Shown in pieces: positions 28,912 to 38,409 of a stretch of 64,000 nt of DNA. How positions within the stretch are numbered: position 1 is the first letter of the stretch; the number at the start of each line of letters is the position of its first letter. The notes beneath the pieces were generated by a model. That model did no database searches, was not told the DNA's origin, and saw only the letters and a list, made by a program, of their open reading frames with translations. The stretch is from Rhodoplanes roseus. Its GTDB lineage: Bacteria; Pseudomonadota; Alphaproteobacteria; Rhizobiales; Xanthobacteraceae. The stretch covers positions 1 through 64,000 of the forward strand of contig NZ_NPEX01000001.1 in the NCBI RefSeq assembly GCF_003258865.1, in the 5' to 3' direction. The position numbers were made by a program, and so were the translations under genes.

Positions 28912-31900
28912 TTAGAGGATTGAAGTTTGTTCGGATGCGATGCCGGGTCCGTAGACCCGCGAGACCTGCGCGACGCGCCAAGTGATCGATGCCGGCACGC
29001 TGCCGAAGTCGGCACTCTGCTGCGCGGCCGTGTAGAACAGCATCGGTGCCGCCACCCGCGTTGTGCGCAGTACGGTTGACCCGCTCATGACCTGCACGTC
29101 GTAGGCCTCGTTCTCCTCACCGAGCGGCACTTCACTGAGCCAGGCATCGCCACCGAGTCGGGTTCGCCTGATCCAGGAAAGATTGACGTCACCAGAGGCT
29201 GGATCACGTCCTGCGTGCAGATAGACCGGCGAGAAGGGCCGCAGGCCGTTGCCTGTGTTGGTGAAAACCAACTCCTCCGACAGATCGCCGGCCGGACCCT
29301 GCGGGACCGGCGCGAACCGCCACGCGATGGAAGACCCAATCCGAGAGACGCCGAAGGTCGGGCGCGGCTGCCGCGACGGATCCAGCAAGATGAACCGGCT
29401 CGCAATCGGATGCGAGATGATCTCGTGTTCGGTGCCACGCTGACCCCGTAACAGGCGGCTCAGCCGATATCGGCCTTCTCCGATCAGTTCAGCCTGGCCG
29501 AACTGAAGGATTTCATTGTCGATCAGCGCGGCGTTGGCGCCTGCCAGAACCCTCTCGTCGGCCAAACTCTGCAGGCTCCCATAATCCAATTGCACCTCGA
29601 CCGAGTTGACGCGATCCCAACGCCAAGCCGGGCCGACCGCTAGTGTCGTCACGGTCTGGCCCATGACCGACGGCAGTCCGGCGATCGAGGCGACGACGTA
29701 GTCAAGTTCGTCCGCCGTTGGCTGGAACAAACTGGTGCCGCGAAATCGGCCGACCCCGACCGGACATGACGCCATATAAAAGCTGGGCGCCGAAGCCTCG
29801 TGGGCGTCCATCATGATTGGCATGTCGAACAATTCGACGCGGACCGGCGCGACAGGCTCCGCCGCGGACGGTGGAATGGCGCCGCTGCCGGTTGGCGCGG
29901 TGTAGAATTCCGGGATGCCGCCGTCAGTCGCGATCCCGCGCAGCAGCACGAGGCCGGGCTTGCCGTAAGTCACGGAGGTCGCCCGGATGCGGCGATAGAC
30001 GCCGTCCACCGGCACCTCGATCAGGTCAGTGGCGTCGAGCCGGACCGCCCGGGTTGGAAGTCGGATATCGACTGCTTCGCGGCCTTGCCAGATTTCGCGC
30101 AGCGCGCGCTGGCCAATGGCCTGTGCCTGTTCGATGGACAGCACGATCGGCAGGCTGACTGTCGTGACCGATTCAGAACGCCCTATCTGCTTGCGAACCG
30201 TCGCGGTCGAGGACTGATAGTCCCGCGCCTCGTCGAGATGGACGACATCGATGGAGATCGGAAGCTCAGTGTCCTGGGTGCGCTCGATCTTGATCCGGGA
30301 TCGGTCGCCGTCATTCTCGCTGGCACCTAGATCGTTTGCATCGATCACGATCGGCGTGCCGGCACCCCGTTTGACGAAGACGAGTTTGCCGTCGCTTTCA
30401 AAGGCATCGAAGAAATAGGCGGTCTGCAGGACGCCGATCATGTCGCGGATCGGCTTTCGTTCTGTCACCACATAGCCGACGACCTCATCATCGAGCGCGG
30501 ACACGTCGAATTCGTCCTCGGTCAGTCCCGCGCGCAGGCAAAGATCCCGGACGATTTCCGAGAGCAGCATGTTGCCGATCTTCCCTTCAATCCAATGGCC
30601 GAGGCGGAAGTTCTCGCCGTCCGACCAGACGTTCGTCAGCGCCGGAAAGAACGGATAGGGCCGAGCGTCCCAGCACCAGACGAAGCGGCGTTCAACCATC
30701 TCGCGGCCATTGAGCGGAGAGACCGGATTGTTCGCTGATTCCGACCAGAATTCCTCGGTCGCCTCGAGCGCCGCGCGCTGCACCACCCGATCGACGGCGC
30801 GGTTTGAATAATAAGGCGCGAAGCTCTCGCTTGATTTCGGGTCGATGAAAACGTTTGGCTGGTTGGTGGCGCAGTTCACCGAAGGAACGCCGTACTCTGT
30901 GAACCAAATCGGTTTCGAGCGCGGCGCCCAAGCTGTCGGCGGTCCCGTCGGCGTGCCGCTTACTCGGGGAACGTGCTCATTTTCCCACCAGAAACGGATG
31001 TCCTTGATCGCATAGAAACGGTCGTCGATCGCGGAGCGTTGCGGATCGAAGCCGCGCCGCTCGAGGTCACGGTCCGCCTGCGCCTCGTAGAAATAGTTGA
31101 TCAGTTCGCCCGAATTCCAACCTGCTGCGATCGTCGCCTTGTCATAGATGGCGCGTGGCACGTCGGTGAGCGGGAAATAAGCGTCGATCCCGATCACGTC
31201 GACGTTGGCGTCGGCCCAGAGCGCATCGAGCGGAAAGTCGACATTGGCGCCGCCTTGATCGTGGTAGCGGTATTCCGACCAGTCCGCGGCATAAGTGACG
31301 ACGCAATCCGCACCCAGGCGGGTCTTCGCCTCGCCCGCAATCGCCTGCCAGTAAGGCACCGCCGGATATGTGCCGGCGCCGTCACGGATCCGGTTGAGTG
31401 CCACCATCTCGGAGCCGATGACGAAGCCGTCGACGCCGCCGCCGTCCTCAGCGAGCGACATGCAGTGGCGAACGAAGCGAAGATATCCATCCGGCCGCTC
31501 GAAAAATCCAGCAACGTCCGCGGCAGCGCCGCCGATCCGGCCTCGCCAGGGAAACGGTGATGGGTCGGGCGGCGGGATATCCATCATCAGGAATGGATAG
31601 AGCGCCACCTTGTAGCCAAGACTGTGCAAGTGCTGGATCGCGCGCACGATTGAGCCATCGCTGATGGTCCCGCCGTAATAGAGTCCCGTCGATCCGTCGG
31701 GCTTGGCGAAGGATGACACCAGCGGCCAGGCGGCGCCTCCACCGCCGACCACCGGCCGGCCGGTCCCCATCACCGACCAGGTGTAGGGCGCGGTGTCCGG
31801 CAGACGGTCCGGGTAGATCGAATACTCCGCCTCCGGTCGGATCGAGCAACTGGCAACGTCGAGCGATGTGCCGAACCAGGCATAGACCAGGCTCACCCAC

Positions 31901-32739
31901 TCGACATTCGGCACCTCGCGCTTGAGGCCCTCGATCGAGACCGCGAAGTCCGAGGCCTTTCGCCCAGCATTGCTGTTGATATTGGCGTTGCGGACGCGGC
32001 TGCGCACGATTGTGGGCTCGTAGGCCCATTCGCCGCTCGCCGGAATGACGCAGACGCTTCGCACCAGATGCCGCGCGTCGGCGACCTCCGGCCGTGAGCC
32101 GCTATAGACCTCGATCTCGAAATTCGGAAAGTGGTTGCCGTATGGCGTGAGGTAGAGGTTCTCCAGGACGACGTAGGCGAGGCCACGGAGCGCCGACGTC
32201 TTGTCGCTTCCCTCCACTGCCTGAATCAACGGATCCGGCACTTGGCTCTCGTCTCCGTAATAGAGCCGGATCTCGTCGACGTGCTCGGGATCGATTGGCG
32301 TCTTGTCGAGCCAGATGCGGTAAATCGATGTGATGGGCCCTTCGCAGATGCCAAGCGCGACATCGGCATAGTAATGATACGTCGTCCGCGTGACTGTCTG
32401 AGCCGCGCTTCCGCCGCCACCTCCTTTGCCGCCGCCGCCGACCGTCTCGGTTTCGGTCCGCACCACCTCGCGGATGCCGCGCAGCCAGACGATGTTGGCG
32501 GGAACGCGCATGCGGCCCCAGATCGTGGGAATCGTCTGCCCATAAGCGGAGCCCGACAGGCTGACGTCGGTGACGCGCGCGCCCTCGACCGCTTTGCGGT
32601 CCTGCTGCGGCCCGAACAGCTGTTGATCGACGAGGCCACCGACATAGGCGCCGAACAGCGCCCCCAGCGACTGCCCCAGGCCGCCACCGATGCCCCCGCC
32701 GAGCACGCCACCGGCAAGCGTCAGAACGAGCTGCGCCAC
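28912..32739 (-). CDS. GTA-type tail hub / baseplate protein with TIM-barrel domain
   Basis: 1275 residues, like RcGTA gp15 in length and order. The Gly-rich N-terminus (LVLTLAGGVLGGGIGGGLG) leads to a ~215-residue domain; residues ~400-770 hold the GTA TIM-barrel glycosidase-like domain (DGFVIGSEMVALNRIRDG, PIWFTEYGVPSVN); residues ~800-980 the Phage-tail-3 hub domain. It should form the central tip and may degrade surface polysaccharide before DNA entry. The N-terminal domain is duplicated as the separate gene immediately upstream, four bases away. Confidence 0.88.
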   Translation of the reverse strand: MAQLVLTLAGGVLGGGIGGGLGQSLGALFGAYVGGLVDQQLFGPQQDRKAVEGARVTDVSLSGSAYGQTIPTIWGRMRVPANIVWLRGIREVVRTETETVGGGGKGGGGGSAAQTVTRTTYHYYADVALGICEGPITSIYRIWLDKTPIDPEHVDEIRLYYGDESQVPDPLIQAVEGSDKTSALRGLAYVVLENLYLTPYGNHFPNFEIEVYSGSRPEVADARHLVRSVCVIPASGEWAYEPTIVRSRVRNANINSNAGRKASDFAVSIEGLKREVPNVEWVSLVYAWFGTSLDVASCSIRPEAEYSIYPDRLPDTAPYTWSVMGTGRPVVGGGGAAWPLVSSFAKPDGSTGLYYGGTISDGSIVRAIQHLHSLGYKVALYPFLMMDIPPPDPSPFPWRGRIGGAAADVAGFFERPDGYLRFVRHCMSLAEDGGGVDGFVIGSEMVALNRIRDGAGTYPAVPYWQAIAGEAKTRLGADCVVTYAADWSEYRYHDQGGANVDFPLDALWADANVDVIGIDAYFPLTDVPRAIYDKATIAAGWNSGELINYFYEAQADRDLERRGFDPQRSAIDDRFYAIKDIRFWWENEHVPRVSGTPTGPPTAWAPRSKPIWFTEYGVPSVNCATNQPNVFIDPKSSESFAPYYSNRAVDRVVQRAALEATEEFWSESANNPVSPLNGREMVERRFVWCWDARPYPFFPALTNVWSDGENFRLGHWIEGKIGNMLLSEIVRDLCLRAGLTEDEFDVSALDDEVVGYVVTERKPIRDMIGVLQTAYFFDAFESDGKLVFVKRGAGTPIVIDANDLGASENDGDRSRIKIERTQDTELPISIDVVHLDEARDYQSSTATVRKQIGRSESVTTVSLPIVLSIEQAQAIGQRALREIWQGREAVDIRLPTRAVRLDATDLIEVPVDGVYRRIRATSVTYGKPGLVLLRGIATDGGIPEFYTAPTGSGAIPPSAAEPVAPVRVELFDMPIMMDAHEASAPSFYMASCPVGVGRFRGTSLFQPTADELDYVVASIAGLPSVMGQTVTTLAVGPAWRWDRVNSVEVQLDYGSLQSLADERVLAGANAALIDNEILQFGQAELIGEGRYRLSRLLRGQRGTEHEIISHPIASRFILLDPSRQPRPTFGVSRIGSSIAWRFAPVPQGPAGDLSEELVFTNTGNGLRPFSPVYLHAGRDPASGDVNLSWIRRTRLGGDAWLSEVPLGEENEAYDVQVMSGSTVLRTTRVAAPMLFYTAAQQSADFGSVPASITWRVAQVSRVYGPGIASEQTSIL

Positions 32740-32742
32740 CGC

Positions 32743-33378
32743 TCAGGTCTCAAGCTCGAAGGTCAGATTCGGCAGGCGATTGCCAAACGGCGTGATGTAG
32801 AGCTGCTCCATCACCACGTAAGCCAGCCCACGATAGGCCGGCGTTCGATCGGCGCCTTCGACCGCCTGAATCAGCGGATCAGGCGATTGCGCGCCGTCTC
32901 CGAGGTAGACGCGCATGTCACCAACCTTGTCGTCCTCGAAAGCATTGCCGTCCGCGAAAACGCGATGCACAGCCGCGATCGGACCGGCGCAAAGGCCCAC
33001 CGCGATATCGGCGTAGTAGTGGTAGCTCACATTGGTAACGGTCTGGCTTCCGCCGCCACCGCCGCCCTTGCCGCCGCCCCCGACCGTCTGCGTTTCGGTG
33101 CGGACGACCTCGTCGAAGCCGCGCATCCATAGGATGTTCGAGGAGAGCCGACCCTTGCCATAGAGCGTCGGGATGACGGCGCCGTAACTCGACGACTGCA
33201 CGCGCAGATCCTGCATCCGAGCGCCGTACACGGTCTGGCTTGGCGTGCCTCCGAACAGCTGCTGGTCGACGATGCCGCCGACATAGCCGCCGACCAGACC
33301 GCCGATCGCACCGCCCAATCCGGGCAACAGCAGGTTGCCGAGGACGTAGCCGCCGACCGTGAGGACGATCTTGGCCAC
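32743..33378 (-). CDS. Stand-alone paralogue of the tail-hub N-terminal domain
   Basis: 211 residues matching hub residues 1-~215 at roughly half of positions, with identical blocks: VDQQLFG, EVVRTET, TVGGGGKGGGGG, YHYYAD, DPLIQAVEG and RGLAYVV. It ends at LTFELET where the hub continues into the next domain. It stands where lambda has gene I, between K and J. Both genes have intact frames and are separated by three bases, so this is not a frameshift of one gene. It may form a mixed ring with the hub or act as an assembly cap. Confidence 0.8.
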   Translation of the reverse strand: MAKIVLTVGGYVLGNLLLPGLGGAIGGLVGGYVGGIVDQQLFGGTPSQTVYGARMQDLRVQSSSYGAVIPTLYGKGRLSSNILWMRGFDEVVRTETQTVGGGGKGGGGGGSQTVTNVSYHYYADIAVGLCAGPIAAVHRVFADGNAFEDDKVGDMRVYLGDGAQSPDPLIQAVEGADRTPAYRGLAYVVMEQLYITPFGNRLPNLTFELET

Positions 33379-33379
33379 G

Positions 33380-33811
33380 TCAGTCTTCGATCCCCGGCAG
33401 CCGAAAAGCGTGGCGTAATTTTGCGCGCCACCACGGCGAGAACCCTTGCTCGACGACAGCGCGCGCTTCCCGGTAGCAATGAATGAGACCGCCGCCGGGC
33501 GTCACGTAAGCACAATGATGCGCAGGACCCTTGCCCGCACCGAACAGTAAGACATCACCGTCTCTAATATCGTCGGTGTCGATTTCCTGGCATCGCTCCT
33601 TGAAACCGAGATACATGCGCGGCTCGGCGCGATAGAGATGCCAGGTCTCCGGATAATCGAGTTCGATCGCGATCGGCCCGACGAACGGCAAGGCGGCACC
33701 GCGCACGAAGCCGATGCAGTCACAGCCGACGCCTTTGAGAGAGGCTTGATGGTGCCACGGCGTGCCGAGCCAAGTGCGGGCCTCAGCGATCAGCGCTTCG
33801 CGCGTGAACAT
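33380..33811 (-). CDS. NlpC/P60-type tail cell-wall peptidase
   Basis: 143 residues from ATG 33811, overlapping the stop of the DUF2163 gene by one base pair step (ATGA). Catalytic-type Cys in GCDCIGFVRG (C32) and His in GPAHHCAYV (H98/H99), plus H111, fit the NlpC/P60 triad. In GTAs this is gp14, in lambda the C-terminal half of K. It cleaves peptide stems in peptidoglycan during DNA injection. Extra cysteines beside the catalytic one are unusual but occur in this phage branch. Confidence 0.85.
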   Translation of the reverse strand: MFTREALIAEARTWLGTPWHHQASLKGVGCDCIGFVRGAALPFVGPIAIELDYPETWHLYRAEPRMYLGFKERCQEIDTDDIRDGDVLLFGAGKGPAHHCAYVTPGGGLIHCYREARAVVEQGFSPWWRAKLRHAFRLPGIED

Positions 33812-34650
33812 CAGCCCTTGATGGGATAAGAGAAGACTTTGTCGTTGCCGGGAATGTGAGGCTCGCCGCGAAAGTTCAGAATGTTTGCGAACCGCACCTG
33901 GCAAGTCTCCGGCGTCTTGTCGCAGCCGGCAATGAGCCGGACCTGATCGCCGATCACAAGGGGACGCGGCATCGCCGTGAAGAGCTGTATCGCTTCGCCG
34001 TTGTGCTGAAGCACTTCGGTTGCGGCGCCGGCGTTAGCCCCGGTGAGGAACGTACAGAGACCGAACGTGTAGAAGCCGGTCGGCCTCAGCGTCGGCACGC
34101 TGAAGGTGTCGCCGGCCGACACCGCCGACACCGCGAATTCATCTGTGAGCGGTCCTAGATTCACCGTGCACTCGGCACTGCCGAGGTCGGTGCGGCAAAG
34201 GCGCGAATAAAGCTTGCCCGAGACCTGCTGCAGGCGGTTGGCGACGCCGCGAATTTCCGCGGAAAACCGGTTGTCCGCGCGCTTCACCTCACCGAGTGTC
34301 CCGCGCCGCAACAGCAGCTGCCCCTGGGTGAGGTCGGCCCAGTTGACCAGGAAGATATCGATTGCGGCTCCATCGAACCGGCCGGAGGTTAGATCCTCAG
34401 CCTTGAGGGCATCGTCGTCGAGGAAGCCGTCGACGTCGAGATTGTCCACCGAGAGGTCCGCGCCCGACTTGATGGCGCTGGGGAGGAATCCAGTCGAGGC
34501 TACGTAGGTGAGGTCATCGATCAGGAGCGGCTGGTCGTGGTCGGTGAAGCCACGAACCCAGCCGTCCTGACGCTGCAGACGCCAGCAGGTGGCGAGTGTC
34601 GTGACCTCTCCGTCCAAATGAGCGGCAAGCGCTGATGATGCGGGTTTCAT
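33811..34650 (-). CDS. DUF2163-type tail-tip protein (GTA gp13-like)
   Basis: 279 residues with the family features: N-terminal WRLQRQDGWVRGFTDHDQP, YVASTGFLPSAI, and a four-cysteine C-terminal half (SRLCRTDLGSAECT, GLCTFLTG, AGCDKTPETCQVRF). RcGTA gp13 binds an iron-sulfur cluster through such cysteines and sits in the baseplate, comparable with lambda gpL. Neighbours on both sides are the usual gp12 and gp14 homologues. Confidence 0.88.
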   Translation of the reverse strand: MKPASSALAAHLDGEVTTLATCWRLQRQDGWVRGFTDHDQPLLIDDLTYVASTGFLPSAIKSGADLSVDNLDVDGFLDDDALKAEDLTSGRFDGAAIDIFLVNWADLTQGQLLLRRGTLGEVKRADNRFSAEIRGVANRLQQVSGKLYSRLCRTDLGSAECTVNLGPLTDEFAVSAVSAGDTFSVPTLRPTGFYTFGLCTFLTGANAGAATEVLQHNGEAIQLFTAMPRPLVIGDQVRLIAGCDKTPETCQVRFANILNFRGEPHIPGNDKVFSYPIKG

Positions 34651-34672
34651 GAGAGCTGATGATAAAGGGCTG

Positions 34673-35260
34673 CTAGACGCGAAGCTCGACGAGCTGGATC
34701 GAGGACACTTGCTGGATGTGATAGGCGACCGCCGTCACGGGCAAATGATCGGTGTCGAAGCGAACTGGCACGTCGAACGCGAAGTCCGCATAGGGCTGAG
34801 CAACGGGCGCGGTAGAAAACGTCACAAGACCGGTAAGATGATCCACGGTCACGGCAACCGGATCGCCGTCGACGCGCACGACGACCGTCCCGCTTCCCGG
34901 TTTCGTGATGGTGCGCTGCTCAGACGATGGTCCCGAAGCGTATTGCTTGCGCAACTGCCAGACCAAAGGATCCGCCGTGCTCGCCAGCGCCTCTCCTGTC
35001 GCCTCGAAATCATTCCAGTCGCGAAAGCGAAAACCGTACGCGCGTCCCCGTCGCGCACGAAAGAAGGCGATCACCTCTGCCATCTGCTCGCGTGTGCGGA
35101 TGCCCGTCGAGATGTCGAACTTGGCGCGCGCCGCCGACCAGTTGACGTTGCGCTGCTCATAGCCGGACGCGACCGCGATCACGTCGGTGGAGAATTCCGG
35201 GCCGCCGATCGCCCCGCGGGCGATGGCGTCCGGAAACCTCACATCGTGAAAGCCGGTCAC
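34673..35260 (-). CDS. DUF2460-type distal tail protein (GTA gp12-like)
   Basis: 195 residues. The opening FHDVRFPDAIARGAIGGPEF and the block AFFRARRGRAYGFRFRDW are the DUF2460 signature. It forms the ring between tail tube and hub in GTA-type tails. Its ATG overlaps the stop of the tape-measure gene by four bases. Confidence 0.9.
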   Translation of the reverse strand: MTGFHDVRFPDAIARGAIGGPEFSTDVIAVASGYEQRNVNWSAARAKFDISTGIRTREQMAEVIAFFRARRGRAYGFRFRDWNDFEATGEALASTADPLVWQLRKQYASGPSSEQRTITKPGSGTVVVRVDGDPVAVTVDHLTGLVTFSTAPVAQPYADFAFDVPVRFDTDHLPVTAVAYHIQQVSSIQLVELRV

Positions 35261-38200
35261 AGGTTGCGCTCGGCGCGCCGGAGTGCCGACGCCATGTCGG
35301 CGGTGATCTGTCCCTGGGCGCGCCGGAAGGACGCTGCATCTGGGGTCTGTACCGCAAAGTTCAGAATGACCGGAGCGGGTTGCTTGTCGCGGCCATAGGC
35401 AGCGGCCTCGGTGCGATTGAGCACGCGTTCGCCGCGTTGCAGGATCGCCGGCACTTCATCCGGCGAGAGGAACGCGCCTTCGTGCAGACGCGGCGCATTG
35501 TGGAATATCGCTGCGGGAGCAAAGCGAGGACTGCCGCCCACCCCAACCACGCCACCATCGTGAAATTTGAAGCTCTGGAACAGATTGCCGAATAACCCGC
35601 CGACATTGTTCAGCGTCGTCAGATTGGTGCCGAACAGCATGTTCTTCAGCGGATTGAGCACCGCAAGCCGCAGGATTTCCTTTTCGATATCGGCGAGTGC
35701 GGCGCGACCGGCGTCGGCCCAGGACTTCCAATCGGTCTTGCCTTCGGCGATCAGCGTCGAGAAGTGGTTGAAGGTCGTGTCAGTCATGCCTTGCAGCGAT
35801 TGCATCGCGCCCTGCGAGCGCGCGAGCTCCTGGTTTAGCCGTTCGATGCTGCCCGCGTTGGCCAGAATGGCTTGACCCTCAGCGCTGGCGAGATCGATGC
35901 CTCGTTGGCGCAGCTGCTGCTCGGCCTGCAGCTGCGCAATGATGACCGCGCGCTGGGATTCGCTGGTGCCGGCCAGGTCGATCTGCTTCTGCAGCAGTTC
36001 GAGTTGGTTCTTCTGTCCCTCAATCGTTTGTAGCGCCGCGGCGCGGGCCTGCTCGCCATGCAGGCGTGAGTACGCTCCGCGTAGCGCGTCGATCACCCGG
36101 CCGAGCGTGCCCTTGGCATCGCCTTCCGCGAGCGATTGCGCGACCAGCAGCGGGCGTAGCGCCTGCTCGACCTGCATCTGCTGGTTGGCTTGCTCGGAGG
36201 AAAGCCGTCCCGCCGCCATCGCGTCGTTGACGCGCCGCCTCGCCGCTGCCTCAGACCCGAGATCGTTGACCGACTTCGCGGATTGCGCCGCCTGTTCGGC
36301 GACTTGCTCGAGGAGCAACTCGCGGGAGCGCTTCTCGACGTCAACGCCGTTCTGCACCGCCTCGGTTAGGGCCTTGCGCCTGACCTCTGCCTGCTGCGCG
36401 GCCGCTGCGCTCTTGAGATAGGCGTCGGCGACCGCCAGCGTCGCCTGTGCATTGACCGCAAGCACGCGCGACTGGTCGATCAGCGCCTGCGTCGCATCGG
36501 CACGCGCCTTGGTGCCGGCGCGGATGACGTCCGCCTCGGCGATCGCGGCCGGGATGGCCTGGCCGGAGAGTTCGAGCCGGCGGCGTTCCTCGGCGATTGC
36601 GGCTTTCTGCGCCGGCGTCTTGGCGGCAAGCGCCTGGATTTCCAGTTCATCGAGGCGGCGCGCCTTCTCGGCCGGATCGAGCCAGGTCAGGATCGCGCGC
36701 GTGACCGCGTCGTAGGCAGTCTCGACCTGCTTGAGATCGGCCACCTTCTGCCGCGCCAGCGGATCGTCGAGCGCGGTGCGCAATTGCGCCTCGCGCGCCT
36801 TCAGGGTCTGCAACTCGTCGAAGCCAGGCGTCAGATCCCGGGCGACGCTGCCGGCCCGAACCGAGAGCTCGTTGGCCTTGGCTTCCTTGGCGCGCGCCTG
36901 GACGGCGTCGAGCTTCGCCTCGATCTTGGCGATTTCCGCGTCGACGTCCGCCAGCATCCGCGTATTGAAGTTGCGGGCCTGCGCGGCGAAGCGGGTCGGC
37001 GGGTTCTCAATGAGCGCCTGCAGGCGTTCCCGCGTGGCCTGCAGCTGCTTGAGCTGCTCCTCGATCGGTGCGCCGTCGAACAGCCGAGACATGCCGCGGC
37101 CCAGCGCATCGAAGGCGTTCGACGCCATTCGGCCAACGAAGTCCCAGGCACGGCCCAACGTGGTCGCGGCGTCCGCCGCATTGATCAGGCTGCCCTTGAG
37201 GGCATCGAGCATGACTCGCTGCGCGCCGGTGCGATCGTTCTGGTCTGAGAGCGTCCGGATATAGAGACGCGTCCGGTCGTCCAGGAAATTGAGCTTCGCA
37301 TTGAGAGCGTCGGCGCCCTTGACCGGATCCGCGAATCCCTGCGCGAGCTCCTTGGTGGCAGCCGTGATGTCGACGCCCGCGGTGGCCGCATAGTTCTTCG
37401 CGACCTTGATCAGGCCCTCAAAATTGGCGACGCCGATCTTGCCGGTCTGGAGGAAGGCTGCCTCCATCTCGCGGGCGGCGGCAACCGACACGCTCCCGGC
37501 GGAGGCGGATTTCTCCGCGATCTGCTCGATCTGGCCGACGGTGGCGCCAGCCGCGCGTCCGGTGCCGCCAAGCGCGACCTCCAGCTCCTTCTGCGAGGAC
37601 ACGTAGGAATAATAGGCGTAGGCGACGGCGCCGCCGACGCCGGCGATGCCGGCGATCACGGCCGTGGTGGCCGTGACCAGCGACGTCAGCCCCTGCCAGA
37701 CACCACGCAGCACGCCGCTCACGCCAGCGCCGGGTCCGAAGATCTGGGCGATCTGCGAACCCTGCTGCATCAGCACCATCAAGGGGCGCTGGCCGCCGGC
37801 AAGCGAGACCACCACGTCGTTGAGCTGATAGCTCAGGTTGACGAGTTGGTTGGAGGTCAGCTTTCCGCTGGCGCTGACACCGCCGAGCGCCTTGGTGGTC
37901 GCGTCGAACCGCGCCTGCGCCAGGGCGTGAGCCGCGGCCTGCTCGGTCGCCGTGATCGCTCCGGCCTTGAAGAGTCCGTTTGCCTCGGCGACCTCGGCGT
38001 TGAGACGTCCTTGTGCCGCGCCGAGTGGATCGATCTGCGCCCGGAGCGCAGCCGTGCGCGCCGCCAGATCTTCCGTCGCCTTGGCGGACTCCTCGAAGAC
38101 CGAAGCCGACTCGCGGGCGGACTTCGGTACCGTACCGACACCGAGCACGGCGTTGAAACTGCGCTGCGACTGATCGGCCGCGCCGGCTTGGCGCGCCGCT

Positions 38201-38376
38201 TCAGCCAACCGCTGCAGGCGTTGCGCCTGGCGATCCGCGGCGGCGCCAGCCGCATCCATGTCGGTCGCGACGCCACGGAACGCATCCTGGCCCGCCTTGC
38301 CGACTTCCTCGAAGGCGCGCTTGACGTCCGCCTTACCCTCGACGCCGAGGCGGATCGAGACGCTGGTGGTGGACAT
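35257..38376 (-). CDS. Tail length tape-measure protein
   Basis: 1039 residues, the longest helical protein of the phage apart from the hub. It has a charged N-terminal coiled coil, a Gly/Ala-rich membrane-like part (LVTATTAVIAGIAGVGGAVAY), long Lys/Arg/Ala/Gln helices, and the lambda-type C-terminal region (DTTFNHFSTLIAEGKTDWKSW, GLFGNLFQSFKFHDGG). It sets tail length and is ejected at infection. By the usual ~1.5 angstrom per residue, the tail would be about 150 nm; this is an estimate. Confidence 0.93.
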   Translation of the reverse strand: MSTTSVSIRLGVEGKADVKRAFEEVGKAGQDAFRGVATDMDAAGAAADRQAQRLQRLAEAARQAGAADQSQRSFNAVLGVGTVPKSARESASVFEESAKATEDLAARTAALRAQIDPLGAAQGRLNAEVAEANGLFKAGAITATEQAAAHALAQARFDATTKALGGVSASGKLTSNQLVNLSYQLNDVVVSLAGGQRPLMVLMQQGSQIAQIFGPGAGVSGVLRGVWQGLTSLVTATTAVIAGIAGVGGAVAYAYYSYVSSQKELEVALGGTGRAAGATVGQIEQIAEKSASAGSVSVAAAREMEAAFLQTGKIGVANFEGLIKVAKNYAATAGVDITAATKELAQGFADPVKGADALNAKLNFLDDRTRLYIRTLSDQNDRTGAQRVMLDALKGSLINAADAATTLGRAWDFVGRMASNAFDALGRGMSRLFDGAPIEEQLKQLQATRERLQALIENPPTRFAAQARNFNTRMLADVDAEIAKIEAKLDAVQARAKEAKANELSVRAGSVARDLTPGFDELQTLKAREAQLRTALDDPLARQKVADLKQVETAYDAVTRAILTWLDPAEKARRLDELEIQALAAKTPAQKAAIAEERRRLELSGQAIPAAIAEADVIRAGTKARADATQALIDQSRVLAVNAQATLAVADAYLKSAAAAQQAEVRRKALTEAVQNGVDVEKRSRELLLEQVAEQAAQSAKSVNDLGSEAAARRRVNDAMAAGRLSSEQANQQMQVEQALRPLLVAQSLAEGDAKGTLGRVIDALRGAYSRLHGEQARAAALQTIEGQKNQLELLQKQIDLAGTSESQRAVIIAQLQAEQQLRQRGIDLASAEGQAILANAGSIERLNQELARSQGAMQSLQGMTDTTFNHFSTLIAEGKTDWKSWADAGRAALADIEKEILRLAVLNPLKNMLFGTNLTTLNNVGGLFGNLFQSFKFHDGGVVGVGGSPRFAPAAIFHNAPRLHEGAFLSPDEVPAILQRGERVLNRTEAAAYGRDKQPAPVILNFAVQTPDAASFRRAQGQITADMASALRRAERNL

Positions 38377-38409
38377 CGCTGGCGGAGGCTCGCTATCGGA
38401 CGGCTGCTG

